A stretch of DNA of 64,000 bases, taken from positions 806,001 through 870,000 of the forward strand of contig CAXXHM010000001.1 of NCBI GenBank assembly GCA_963664655.2. The letters are read 5' to 3'. The notes below the pieces were generated by a model. That model was not told the DNA's origin and made no database searches. It worked only from the letters and a program-made list of their open reading frames with translations. The DNA is from Desulfospira sp963664655. GTDB lineage: Bacteria; Desulfobacterota; Desulfobacteria; Desulfobacterales; Desulfobacteraceae. Numbering within the stretch: the stretch's first letter is position 1; every line of letters starts with the position of its first letter. This document shows, in pieces, positions 25,638 to 34,151 of the stretch. The translations under genes and the position numbers were made by a program.

Positions 25638-26525
25638 TCAGCATTCATCTGTCAGAAACGAGGCCGTAAACCACTTCCAGGGCCGGTCCTGAAACCGGCG
25701 CTCAAGGGCTTCAAGCCCCTGTTTTGCCGCCTTTTCCCCAGGAAAAAGAGCAAAAAGAGACGAACCGCTTCCCGACATATGCACTTTCTTTTTCAGCAGC
25801 AATTCCATCTCTTCCCTGGCTGAGCGGATTTGCGGATACAGCCTGCATGCGGTCTGTGTCAGGTCGTTATGCAGGTTGCCTCCTAAATCAACTTCCCCGC
25901 TTCCTATCAGCATATTCGAACTCGTATTTATAGAGTAATTTGAATTTGATGTCAAACTAAAATCTAACTTTTCAAATACCTTTGCCGTGGATGAAGCCAC
26001 GCCCGGATCACATAAAATCAAGCTGCACCGGGGAAGCCCCACGGCTTTTTCAAGCTTTTCCCCTACCCCTCTGGCAAAGGCAGCCCCCCCGAAAATAAAA
26101 AACGGCACATCCGCACCAAGGCCAAGGCCCATGTCCATGAGGTCCTGCCTGGAAAACAGACAGCCAAAGGCATTATTTAAAAATTTAAGAACGGTGGCGG
26201 CATTGGAGCTGCCGCCGCCCAGGCCCCCGCCCGGGGGAATTTTTTTATGAATGCGGATAAACACCCCTTCAGCCGGCGGCTTTCCTGTTTTGCGGGCATA
26301 CCGGTCAAAAAAAAGCCGGGCCGCCCGGTGCGCCAGATTGGTATGGTCTTCCGGCACTCCGGGATAACCGCACTGAACCCGAATGCCGGCCCCCTCACAG
26401 GAAAGGTCTATCTCATCCCCCAGGTCAATGGGGACCATGAGTGAATAAAGGGTATGAAATCCATCGGGCCGTTTTCCGGTGACGTAGAGAAACAGATTGA
26501 TTTTGGCCGGGGAAAACAGCTTCAC
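25638..26525 (-). CDS. ispE: 4-diphosphocytidyl-2-C-methyl-D-erythritol kinase
   Basis: GHMP kinase of the MEP isoprenoid pathway. 295 residues. The N-terminal motif SPAKINLFLYVTGKRPDGFHTL, the ATP loop PPGGGLGGGSSNAA and the C-terminal KVHMSGSGSSLFALF are diagnostic. The start is GTG, and its first bases overlap the stop of the DUF1844 gene (GTGA), so the pair is translationally coupled. The order ispE, tRNA-Gln, prs, rplY, pth is common in bacteria. Confidence 0.96.
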   Translation of the reverse strand: MKLFSPAKINLFLYVTGKRPDGFHTLYSLMVPIDLGDEIDLSCEGAGIRVQCGYPGVPEDHTNLAHRAARLFFDRYARKTGKPPAEGVFIRIHKKIPPGGGLGGGSSNAATVLKFLNNAFGCLFSRQDLMDMGLGLGADVPFFIFGGAAFARGVGEKLEKAVGLPRCSLILCDPGVASSTAKVFEKLDFSLTSNSNYSINTSSNMLIGSGEVDLGGNLHNDLTQTACRLYPQIRSAREEMELLLKKKVHMSGSGSSLFALFPGEKAAKQGLEALERRFQDRPWKWFTASFLTDEC

Positions 26526-26839
26526 CCCCTGGCCTCCACAAAGGCCAGCCGGATTTCACTTAACAGAGACTTTAACAGATTTTCTTCGTCCGCCGTGAGG
26601 TTCCCTTTGGTTTTTTCAGCCAGCATGGCGATCATGTCAATGGTGTGCCGGGCCATGGCAAGATCCAGTGTTTTCTTCCCGGTGGAGGGGTCTTCGACTT
26701 TTCCAAGCTGAACCAGCCCGGAAGAATACAAAGACAGAATAAAACTTGAAAAATCAACTTTGGGAAACTGGGTCCTGCTGTTTGCCGCCCCGGAACCCGG
26801 GGCCTCTTCTTTCATGGTAAATCCGCTTCCTTCAGCCAT
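26522..26839 (-). CDS. DUF1844 family protein
   Basis: Small soluble protein of 105 residues. The conserved core VDFSSFILSLYSSGLVQLGK, then LDLAMARHTIDMIAMLAEKTKGNL and EENLLKSLLSEIRLAFV, is the DUF1844 pattern; the function of this family is unknown. The ATG has AAGGAG before it. It overlaps ispE by 4 bp and is preceded by a heptamer palindrome. Confidence 0.88.
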   Translation of the reverse strand: MAEGSGFTMKEEAPGSGAANSRTQFPKVDFSSFILSLYSSGLVQLGKVEDPSTGKKTLDLAMARHTIDMIAMLAEKTKGNLTADEENLLKSLLSEIRLAFVEARG

Positions 26840-26849
26840 GGTGTCTCCT

Positions 26850-26940
26850 TTTAGCAGTTAGCTTTTAGCTTTTAGCTGTTAGCTTTTAGCTGTTAGCCAT
26901 ATCCTAATAGCTAATGGCTAATGGCTAATGGCTAATGGCT
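26850..26940. repeat. TTAGC-heptamer inverted repeat
   Basis: Left half of TTAGC heptamers (TTAGCAGTTAGCTTTTAGC...) and right half of GCTAATG heptamers (five times in a row), palindromic overall. Placed between folD and the DUF1844 gene. Confidence 0.85.
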
Positions 26941-26949
26941 TTATAAATA

Positions 26950-26991
26950 AAAACAGACATGCCGTCAACGGATTAACCGCTGACGGCATGT
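26950..26991 (-). terminator. Rho-independent terminator after folD
   Basis: On the minus strand an 11-bp stem ACATGCCGTCA / TGACGGCATGT is followed by CTGTTTTTATT. It lies just after the folD stop. Confidence 0.85.
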
Positions 26992-27036
26992 GTTTTAGAT
27001 CACCAAAAAGGAAAAGATCCCTCTTTAGTATGCGAA

Positions 27037-27930
27037 CTATAGATTAAGGGCTGCCTTGGCAGACTTTAAGGTGTTTTTCATGAGCATGGTAATGGTCATG
27101 GGGCCTACGCCACCGGGGACCGGTGTAATTTTACCGGCAATTTCCTTGGCGGCTTCAAAGTCCACATCGCCCTTGAGGATGGCTTTGCCGGTTTTTTCAT
27201 TTTTGCCCACCCGGTTGACGCCTACGTCAATAACCGTGGAACCGGGTTTAATCCATTCAGGTTTTACCAGATCCGGAACGCCGGCGGCGACAATAAGGAT
27301 ATCCGCCCGTTTGCAATGAGCGGCCAGGTCTTTGGTCCGGGTATGGACGATGGTCACTGTAGAGTTGGCGCCAACGCCTTTCTGGGCCATCATCATGGCA
27401 ATGGGTTTGCCAACGATATTGGACCGTCCCACAACCACTACCTCAGCGCCGGAAGTTTCCGTACCGGAGCGGACGATCATTTCCTGGATACCGGCCGGGG
27501 TGCAGGGCAGGAAAATGGCTTCTTCGCCACCGATCATGAGGCGGCCGACATTAACGGGATGGAAGGCATCCACGTCTTTGTCCGGGTTAATGGCATTCAG
27601 GACTTTCTTATCGTCAATGTGCTTGGGCAGCGGCAGCTGTACCAGGATCCCGTGGATATCCGGATCATTGTTGTACTTTTCGATCAGGGCCAGCAAATCA
27701 GCTTCTGAGATATCTTCAGGCTGGGAATCCTGGACTTCCTTGAACCCCAGGCCTTCTGCGGTTCTGATTTTCAGGGTTACATAAGAAATGGAGGCCGGGT
27801 TCTCACCCACGAGGATGGTCACAAGCCCGGGAACCTTGCCGGTTTTGGCCTTCATTTCTTCAACTTCTGCCTTAAGCTCGGCAAGAATCTCTTCTCTTAT
27901 TTTGGTTCCGCTAATAATTTCAGCAGTCAT
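27037..27930 (-). CDS. folD: Bifunctional methylene-THF dehydrogenase / methenyl-THF cyclohydrolase
   Basis: Interconverts methylene-, methenyl- and formyl-THF in the methyl branch of the acetyl-CoA pathway. 297 residues. Motifs: SISYVTLKIRTAEGLGF with the catalytic Lys, VQLPLPKHIDDKKVLNAINP, KDVDAFHPVNVGRL, and the nucleotide-binding VVVGRSNIVGKPIAMM. The ATG follows AAAGGAAGAATAAT. It lies about 170 bp downstream of fhs on the same strand, so the two steps on either side of formyl-THF are together. An approximately 125-bp palindrome separates them. Confidence 0.97.
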   Translation of the reverse strand: MTAEIISGTKIREEILAELKAEVEEMKAKTGKVPGLVTILVGENPASISYVTLKIRTAEGLGFKEVQDSQPEDISEADLLALIEKYNNDPDIHGILVQLPLPKHIDDKKVLNAINPDKDVDAFHPVNVGRLMIGGEEAIFLPCTPAGIQEMIVRSGTETSGAEVVVVGRSNIVGKPIAMMMAQKGVGANSTVTIVHTRTKDLAAHCKRADILIVAAGVPDLVKPEWIKPGSTVIDVGVNRVGKNEKTGKAILKGDVDFEAAKEIAGKITPVPGGVGPMTITMLMKNTLKSAKAALNL

Positions 27931-27975
27931 ATTATTCTTCCTTTAGGTTATGGTTTTGGTATCGGACCGGAGACT

Positions 27976-28104
27976 CGTGTTTGGAGAAAAATTTATCCAA
28001 GTGCAAGGCGCAGAAAAATTTGCAACCGGAGCATACTGATGTATGTGAGGATTGCAAATTTTCCTGCAACACCGCAGATGGGTGAATTTTTATTCAAACA
28101 CTCT
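27976..28104. repeat. Imperfect palindrome of about 125 bp
   Basis: Long inverted repeat between fhs and folD. The outer arms are GTGTTTGGAGAAAAATT and AATTTTTATTCAAACAC; the inner arms are CAGAAAAATTTGCAACC and GGATTGCAAATTTTCCTG around GCATAC-TGAT-GTATGT. No coding frame. A decayed relative is at 60155-60246. Confidence 0.8.
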
Positions 28105-29884
28105 AGAATACGCCCTGAACCTTGCCGGTTTCAACATCTACATCAACCCGTTTGAAGGCCGGGTTAGAGCCGGTACCCGGCATCAGGCTGATGGTTCCGG
28201 CAACCGGAACGATAAAGCCGGCACCGCCGTAGGTGAGGACTTCACGGATGGTCAGTCTCCAGCCGGTTGGAACCCCTTTAAGTGCGGGGTTGTCAGACAG
28301 GGACAGATGGGTTTTAACCATGCACATGCCAAGGCCGGCCAGTTCGGGGTCAGCCTGAATTCTGGCAATGGCTGCATTGGCTTCGTTAGAGTAATCAACA
28401 CCGTCAGCGCCATACACTTCTTTGGCAATAAGCGCAATTCTCTCTTTAATCGGCATGTCCAGTTCATAGAGGAATTTGAAGTCTGTCTTTTCTTCACACG
28501 CTTCAATAACGGTCTGGGCAAATTCAACGGCACCGGCGCCGCCTTGTTCCCAGTGACGGGACAGGGCCACTCTGGCGCCTTCAGCTTCACTGAGTTCACG
28601 GACCTTTGCAATTTCTGCATCAGTATCGGTGTAGAATGCGTTAATACAAACAACCGGAGAGATACCGGCTTTTCTAACGTTTCTGATATGGTGGATGAGG
28701 TTGGCACATCCTTTTGCAACCCATTCGACATTTTCAGTGCTGTACTCTTCAGGCATGGGTTTGCCCGGTACCGGTACCGGAGCGCCGCCATGGCATTTAA
28801 GCGCCCTGATGGTAGCAACAACAACGGCGCAGTCCGGTTTAAGACCGGAGTAACGGCATTTGAGGTTCCAGAATTTTTCAAACCCGATATCTGCACCAAA
28901 TCCGGATTCGGTCACATGGTAGTCGGCCAGCTTAAGACCAACCTTGTCGGCAAGAATGGAGCTCTGGCCAATGGCGATATTGGCAAACGGGCCTGCATGA
29001 ACGATAACCGGCTGTCCTTCAAGGGTCTGCATTAAGGACGGTTTCAACGCATCAACCATCCATGCCGTCATGGCACCGGCAACCTGGAGGTCTTCAGTTG
29101 TAACGGGTTTGCCTTTCTTGGTATAGGCAACAACAATCTTACCCATTCTTTCACGCATATCTTTCAGGCTGGTGGCCATGGCAAGAATGGCCATGACTTC
29201 TGAAGATACGGCAATGCCGAATTTGGATTTCATCATGAAACCGTCGGCCTTTCCGTTCACGCCGTCAATACCGATGATGATGTTTCTCAGTGACTGGCAG
29301 CAAAAATCCATGATCCATCCCATTTCCACTTTGGTGGGATCGATATCGATTCGTTTCATTTTGGAAAGACGTTCAAGCTGCTCGTCGGTGTAGTTTCTTT
29401 CATGCTGCATCCGGGAGGTCAGCGCAACCATGGCCAGGTTGTGGGCATTCATGATGGCGTTGATATCACCTGTAAAGCCCAGAGAAAAAGGAGTCAGCGG
29501 GATGCATTGTGCCAGACCGCCGCCGGCTGCAGACCCTTTGATATTCATGGTGGGGCCGCCGGAAGGCTGACGAATGGCGGCACAAACATTTTTACCCAGC
29601 TTTCCCAGGCCCTGAACAAGGCCCATGGACGAAGTAGATTTGCCTTCACCAAGAGGGGTCGGGGTGATGGCGGTTACATCAATGTATTTTCCATCAGGTG
29701 CATCTTTAAGGCGCTCAAGCACTTTCTGGAAATCAATTTTTCCAATGTAGTGCCCCTGGGGAAGCAATTCTTCTTTTGTCAGCCCTAATTTCTCACCAAT
29801 TTCATAAATGGTGAGCATTTCTTTTTCTGCATCTTCTGCAATTTCCCAATCTAAATGTTTGGTTGGATCTAATTTTGACGCCAT
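28103..29884 (-). CDS. fhs: Formate-tetrahydrofolate ligase
   Basis: Joins formate and THF with ATP (or runs in reverse making ATP) in the methyl branch of the Wood-Ljungdahl pathway. 593 residues, at the long end for the family. The P-loop-like TPTPLGEGKSTSSMGLVQG, the FTGDINAIMNAHNLAMV region and the C-terminal MPGTGSNPAFKRVDVD are typical. The ATG has AAGGAGTGAACC. It is the first gene of the fhs-folD unit and is divergent from acsD across about 530 bp of shared promoter region. Confidence 0.97.
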   Translation of the reverse strand: MASKLDPTKHLDWEIAEDAEKEMLTIYEIGEKLGLTKEELLPQGHYIGKIDFQKVLERLKDAPDGKYIDVTAITPTPLGEGKSTSSMGLVQGLGKLGKNVCAAIRQPSGGPTMNIKGSAAGGGLAQCIPLTPFSLGFTGDINAIMNAHNLAMVALTSRMQHERNYTDEQLERLSKMKRIDIDPTKVEMGWIMDFCCQSLRNIIIGIDGVNGKADGFMMKSKFGIAVSSEVMAILAMATSLKDMRERMGKIVVAYTKKGKPVTTEDLQVAGAMTAWMVDALKPSLMQTLEGQPVIVHAGPFANIAIGQSSILADKVGLKLADYHVTESGFGADIGFEKFWNLKCRYSGLKPDCAVVVATIRALKCHGGAPVPVPGKPMPEEYSTENVEWVAKGCANLIHHIRNVRKAGISPVVCINAFYTDTDAEIAKVRELSEAEGARVALSRHWEQGGAGAVEFAQTVIEACEEKTDFKFLYELDMPIKERIALIAKEVYGADGVDYSNEANAAIARIQADPELAGLGMCMVKTHLSLSDNPALKGVPTGWRLTIREVLTYGGAGFIVPVAGTISLMPGTGSNPAFKRVDVDVETGKVQGVF

Positions 29885-30418
29885 GGTTCACTCCTTATAA
29901 ATAATGTTGGACCCCGGCAATAGGGTCAGTGGATAAAAGTATTATGAAACCAAGAAAGTCTGTTTTTATTAAAGACTTTTTAATCAATCTATCAATGATC
30001 ACTCCTCCTACTATATAAATAAACCCAAAAAATCAACTTTTTTTAACAATAAAATAATTCGCCGGACGGGTGCCGGCGATTTGGGTTTAGAAACTAAATT
30101 CCGTTCAGTTTGAGCCGTTTTTTATAAAACCAAAGAAATTTGTTGATTTTATAGGGTTTTCTTGTTTTCTGCCCCGGAACCATTAAATTCACTCATCTAT
30201 TGACAAAAAACCCCACAAATTATAAGTGATGTAAGTTATATGCTGTTATCATTGCGTCACTAGAGTAACTTGGGAAACTTCTATGGGTAAGACGGTTACA
30301 ATACGTTTGAACGAACCTGATACACAACCGTTTTTCTGTTTTTTTCCTATCTTGATAGCATCACATCTTTTTAATCCCCCCCAACTCATAACCAACTTTA
30401 AATTTGTAGGAGGTACAA
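29885..30418. promoter_or_regulatory. Divergent regulatory region between fhs and acsD
   Basis: AT-rich 534-bp region with no gene. It holds a TCGCCGG-ACGGGTG-CCGGCGA hairpin (30059-30079) nearer fhs, and on the acsD side a TTGACA at 30200-30205 with a TATAAG at 30221-30226 (spacer 15, shorter than ideal). The acsD ribosome binding site TAGGAGGTACAA ends it. Both transcription units probably start here. Confidence 0.55.
30200..30226 (+). promoter_or_regulatory. Candidate sigma-70 promoter for the acs cluster
   Basis: TTGACA and TATAAG separated by 15 bases, about 190 bp before the acsD start. The -35 match is perfect, but the spacer is short, so this is only a candidate. Confidence 0.35.
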
Positions 30419-31993
30419 GTGGGCTTTGAAATAACCAAAGAGACTTATGCCGGCAGTATCAAAGGAATTACTATTGGGAAAGGTGATTCCGCCCTTACCG
30501 TTGGCGGCCAGACCAGTTATCCGTTTTACCAGTTTGAAGGGGCCATGCCCAATAAACCCGTTATTGCAATGGAAATTTGGGACTATGAACCTGAAGACTG
30601 GCCGGCAGCTGCCCTGGCACCGTTCAAGGATGTGGTTTCCGATCCTGCCGCGTGGGCAAAGAAATGCGTAGAAGAGTACGGGGCCCAGGCCATCGTGCTC
30701 CAGTTGAAAAGCATCGACCCCAATGACAAAGATGTCAGTGCCGATGATGCTGCCGCTACGGTTAAGAAGGTAATGGAGGCGATTAGTGTTCCCCTGATCG
30801 TATGGGGGTGTGCTGTCCCTGCAAAGGACGAAGAAGTTCTTAAAAAAGTGGCTGAGGTCTGCCAGGGTGAAAAGCTGATCCTGGGACCTGTTGAAGAGAA
30901 GAACCACAAGGGGATCGGTGCCGCAGCCATGGGGTACGGCCATACGATCATCTCGTCGTCTCCCATTGACGTTAACCTGGCAAAGCAGGTAAACATCCTG
31001 CTGGAAAACCTTGGGGTAAGCCTTGGCAACGTCATTGTTGACCCGACCACCGGCGGCCTTGGATACGGGATGGAATATTCCTACTCCGTAATGGAACGTC
31101 TGACCATGGCCGCCATGACCCAGGGGGATGACAAGCTCCAGAATCCCATGATCAACAACCTGGGCAACGAAGTCTGGAAATGCAAAGAAGCCAAGCAGAC
31201 CGTTGAGGACGCACCGGAATTAGGCGATCCTGAACGCCGGGCCATCCTCATGGAGGCAGTGGGTGCGGTATCCTATCTCATGTCCGGGTCCAGCATCCTG
31301 ATCATGCGCCACCCAGAGTCCATTAAACTGACCAAAGCGTTCATCGATCTGATTTCCGATGGCGGTTCCGCCATGGATGTGGTCCCCATTGCAAAACAGC
31401 TGGATGATGTGGAAATTGATTTTGCTGCCATGGCTCCGGCACCTGACCTGACCATTGAAGAAGAGAAGAAAGCTGCTGCACCGGCCAAGAAAGAAGCACC
31501 GGCCAAAGCTGCAGCGCCCAAAGCAGAAGCCAAACCGGCTCCGGCTGCACCAGCAGCTCCCAAGGCTGAAGCCAAACCGGAACCCAAGGCTGAAGAAGCA
31601 CCGGCTGCAGCGCCTGCTGCAGACCCGGAAGCTCAAGCCAAGGCCAAAGCTGAAGCAGAGGCCAAAGCCAAGGCTGCGGCTGAAGCCAAAGCCAAAGCTG
31701 ACGCTGAGGCCAAAGCCAAAGCTGAAGCTGACGCCAAGGCCAAAGCTGAAGCTGACGCCAAAGCCAAAATTGAAGCAGAAAAACAGGCTCAGAAAGATGC
31801 TGCTGCCAAGCGGGAAGCTGAAGAAGCAGCCATCAGAGAAAAACGGGCCGCTGAAAAAGAAAAGCATGCTGCTGAAAGAGCCAGCATCGCAGCCAGTTCA
31901 AGCATTACCAAAACAGCCGCTGCCATCCAGACAACCGAACTGGAAAGAATTATCCAGCACCTGGACAAGGCACATAAACGCAAAGCAGTGTAA
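30419..31993 (+). CDS. acsD: Corrinoid iron-sulfur protein small subunit, with long Ala/Lys-rich C-terminal extension
   Basis: Delta subunit of the CO dehydrogenase/acetyl-CoA synthase complex; with AcsC it carries the methyl group on cobalamin. GTG start behind TAGGAGGTACAA. Residues 1 to about 345 are the TIM-barrel AcsD/CdhD core (VIAMEIWDYEPEDWPAAAL, VIVDPTTGGLGYGMEYSYSV). From about 346 to 524 the protein continues with a low-complexity tail: PAKKEAPAKAAAPKAEAKP-type segments, then AKAKAEAEAK heptad-like repeats predicted to form a long helix, ending with ELERIIQHLDKAHKRKA. Known AcsD proteins are near 310-330 residues, so the tail is an addition. First gene of the acs operon. Confidence 0.95.
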   Translation: MGFEITKETYAGSIKGITIGKGDSALTVGGQTSYPFYQFEGAMPNKPVIAMEIWDYEPEDWPAAALAPFKDVVSDPAAWAKKCVEEYGAQAIVLQLKSIDPNDKDVSADDAAATVKKVMEAISVPLIVWGCAVPAKDEEVLKKVAEVCQGEKLILGPVEEKNHKGIGAAAMGYGHTIISSSPIDVNLAKQVNILLENLGVSLGNVIVDPTTGGLGYGMEYSYSVMERLTMAAMTQGDDKLQNPMINNLGNEVWKCKEAKQTVEDAPELGDPERRAILMEAVGAVSYLMSGSSILIMRHPESIKLTKAFIDLISDGGSAMDVVPIAKQLDDVEIDFAAMAPAPDLTIEEEKKAAAPAKKEAPAKAAAPKAEAKPAPAAPAAPKAEAKPEPKAEEAPAAAPAADPEAQAKAKAEAEAKAKAAAEAKAKADAEAKAKAEADAKAKAEADAKAKIEAEKQAQKDAAAKREAEEAAIREKRAAEKEKHAAERASIAASSSITKTAAAIQTTELERIIQHLDKAHKRKAV

Positions 31994-32045
31994 ACTGCTT
32001 TTTTTATATATATCGATATACCATAACTAAGAGGAGGAACCTCTA

Positions 32046-34082
32046 ATGGCAATAGTTAAAAAAGCAACAACCAGTGCCAGTGAAAAAGCTCCGAAACTGG
32101 CAGATCCCAAAGAAGTCTCCATTGACAAGGGAACCCAGGAACTCCAGGCCCGCGCCCAGCAACTGGGCATTGATACCGTTTTTGACCGTGCAGTGGCCAT
32201 GAAGCCCTGTAACATCGGTATTCAGGGCATTTGCTGTAAAAACTGCTCCATGGGTCCCTGCCGTCTGCCCCTTCCCAAAGGCGGCATCGAAGGTGAAGAC
32301 AAAAGAAAAGGCCTTTGCGGCGCAACGGCCAACACCATTGCGGCCCGTAACTTTATCAGGATGATCGCCGGCGGCGCATCCGCCCACTCTGACCACGGCC
32401 GCTGCGTGGCTGAGGTTTTCCTCTCTGCGGCACGCAAGGAAACCGATGCCTATCAGATTAAAGACACCCAGAAACTTCTCCAGATCGCTCCCTGGCTCGG
32501 GGTCGACACTACGGTTGAAGTAGATGGTGAAGTCAAACAGCGTAATCTTGATGAAATCGCCCTTGAAACAGCCGAAGTGGCTCTCCAGGAATGGGGCAAA
32601 CCCGAAGGCGAAATTCTTTATATGAAACGGGCCCCCGCCCCCCTGTATGAAAAATGGAAAAAACTGGGCGTTCTTCCCCGGAACATTGACCGGGAAATCG
32701 TTGAAATCATGCACCGGACCCACATGGGCGTGGACCAGGATTATAAAAACCTGATGAAACAAGGCACCCGTGCAGCCCTTGCTGACGGCTGGGGCGGCTC
32801 CATGCTGGCCACTGACCTGCAGGACGTGTTGTTCGGCACCCCGTACCCCCTCCAGTCCGAGGCCAACCTGGGTATTATGAAAAAAGACCATGTCAACATT
32901 ATTGTTCATGGTCATGAACCGGTCCTGTCCGAAATCATCGTGGCTGTGGCCCAGTCCCAGGAAATGCTCGATTACGCCGCAGAAAAGGGCGCCAAAGGCA
33001 TTCAGCTGGGCGGCATCTGCTGTACCGCCAATGAAATTCTCCAACGCCACGGCGTTCCCACCGCAGCCACCTTCCTGCAGCAGGAGCTGGCCATCATCAC
33101 CGGCGCCTGTGACGCCATGATCGTGGACATCCAGTGTATCATGCAGAACCTGGCCAACGTGGCCAAATGTTTCCATACCAAACTGATCACCACCCATCCC
33201 ATTGCAAGGATGGAACAGGACAACGTCATTCATATTGAGTTCGACGAACACCATGCCCTGGAAGATGCCAAACGCATCGTTAAAATGGCTATTGACAACT
33301 TTGAAAACCGCGGCGCCGATGTCATGATTCCACCTTACAAAGCCACCCAGATTGCCGGCTTTGGCGTGGAGTCCATCCAGTATCACCTGGGCGGCACCTT
33401 CCGCGGCACCTACTACACCCTGAACGACAATATCATCAACGGCCGTATCCGCGGTATTGCCGGCGTGGTTGGCTGCAACAACGCACGGACCAAACACAAC
33501 CACGATCATATCACGGTTGTGAAAGAGCTGATCAAAAACGATTGTATCGTTCTGACCACCGGCTGTAATGCAATTGCCTGCGCCATGGAAGGTCTGCTGA
33601 CCCCGGAAGCAGGACAGGTCCACTGCGGCCCGGGTCTGGCTGAAATCTGCGAGACAGTTGGTATACCGCCGGTCCTTCACCTGGGGTCCTGCGTTGACAA
33701 CTCCAGAATCCTGCTGGCCGCAACAGAAGTTGTGAAAGCCGGCGGCCTTGGCGCTGACATCTGTGATCTGCCCGCGGCCGGTTCGGCTCCGGAGTGGATG
33801 AGTGAAAAGGCCATCTCAATCGGCCATTACTTTGTAGCTTCCGGCGTTTACACGGTGTTCGGCGTTACACTGCCCACCTCCGGTGCCCCGGTCTTCCATG
33901 ACTACATTTCGAAGGAATTTGAAAAGATCACCGGCGGAAAATGGGATATTGAACCCGATCCGGTTAAACATGCCCACCTCATGATTGCCCACATCGATAA
34001 AAAGAGAAAAGAACTGGGCATTGACAAGGCAAGGGAAAGGGTCATGATGGATATGGCATCCCGCCAGGCCCTGGAAGCTTAG
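32046..34082 (+). CDS. cooS: Ni-Fe-S carbon monoxide dehydrogenase catalytic subunit
   Basis: Reversible CO oxidation / CO2 reduction (also called AcsA). 678 residues. N-terminal Fe-S cysteines for clusters D and B lie in CNIGIQGICCKNCSMGPC with GLCGATA after. C-cluster ligands occur in GGICCTANEIL, VVGCNN, LTTGCNAIA and LGSCVDNSRILL. The ATG is behind AGAGGAGGAACCTCTA. It sits between acsD and acsB, so it would feed CO directly to acetyl-CoA synthase; the N-terminal 40 residues are Lys/Ala-rich. The accessory gene cooC lies downstream. Confidence 0.97.
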   Translation: MAIVKKATTSASEKAPKLADPKEVSIDKGTQELQARAQQLGIDTVFDRAVAMKPCNIGIQGICCKNCSMGPCRLPLPKGGIEGEDKRKGLCGATANTIAARNFIRMIAGGASAHSDHGRCVAEVFLSAARKETDAYQIKDTQKLLQIAPWLGVDTTVEVDGEVKQRNLDEIALETAEVALQEWGKPEGEILYMKRAPAPLYEKWKKLGVLPRNIDREIVEIMHRTHMGVDQDYKNLMKQGTRAALADGWGGSMLATDLQDVLFGTPYPLQSEANLGIMKKDHVNIIVHGHEPVLSEIIVAVAQSQEMLDYAAEKGAKGIQLGGICCTANEILQRHGVPTAATFLQQELAIITGACDAMIVDIQCIMQNLANVAKCFHTKLITTHPIARMEQDNVIHIEFDEHHALEDAKRIVKMAIDNFENRGADVMIPPYKATQIAGFGVESIQYHLGGTFRGTYYTLNDNIINGRIRGIAGVVGCNNARTKHNHDHITVVKELIKNDCIVLTTGCNAIACAMEGLLTPEAGQVHCGPGLAEICETVGIPPVLHLGSCVDNSRILLAATEVVKAGGLGADICDLPAAGSAPEWMSEKAISIGHYFVASGVYTVFGVTLPTSGAPVFHDYISKEFEKITGGKWDIEPDPVKHAHLMIAHIDKKRKELGIDKARERVMMDMASRQALEA

Positions 34083-34151
34083 ACCTGGAATGAGTTTGAT
34101 TTAAACAGCAATTATTAAATAATTAAATCCTCAACGAAGGAGGAAAATGAT

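Noticed and set aside
28052..29035. 327-codon plus-strand frame inside fhs
   Set aside because: Complement of fhs; no ribosome binding site, no domain.
32043..33680. 545-codon open frame on the minus strand across cooS
   Set aside because: It is the complement of a well-supported catalytic subunit with all cluster ligands; the mirrored frame has no motif or ribosome binding site and arises from codon bias.
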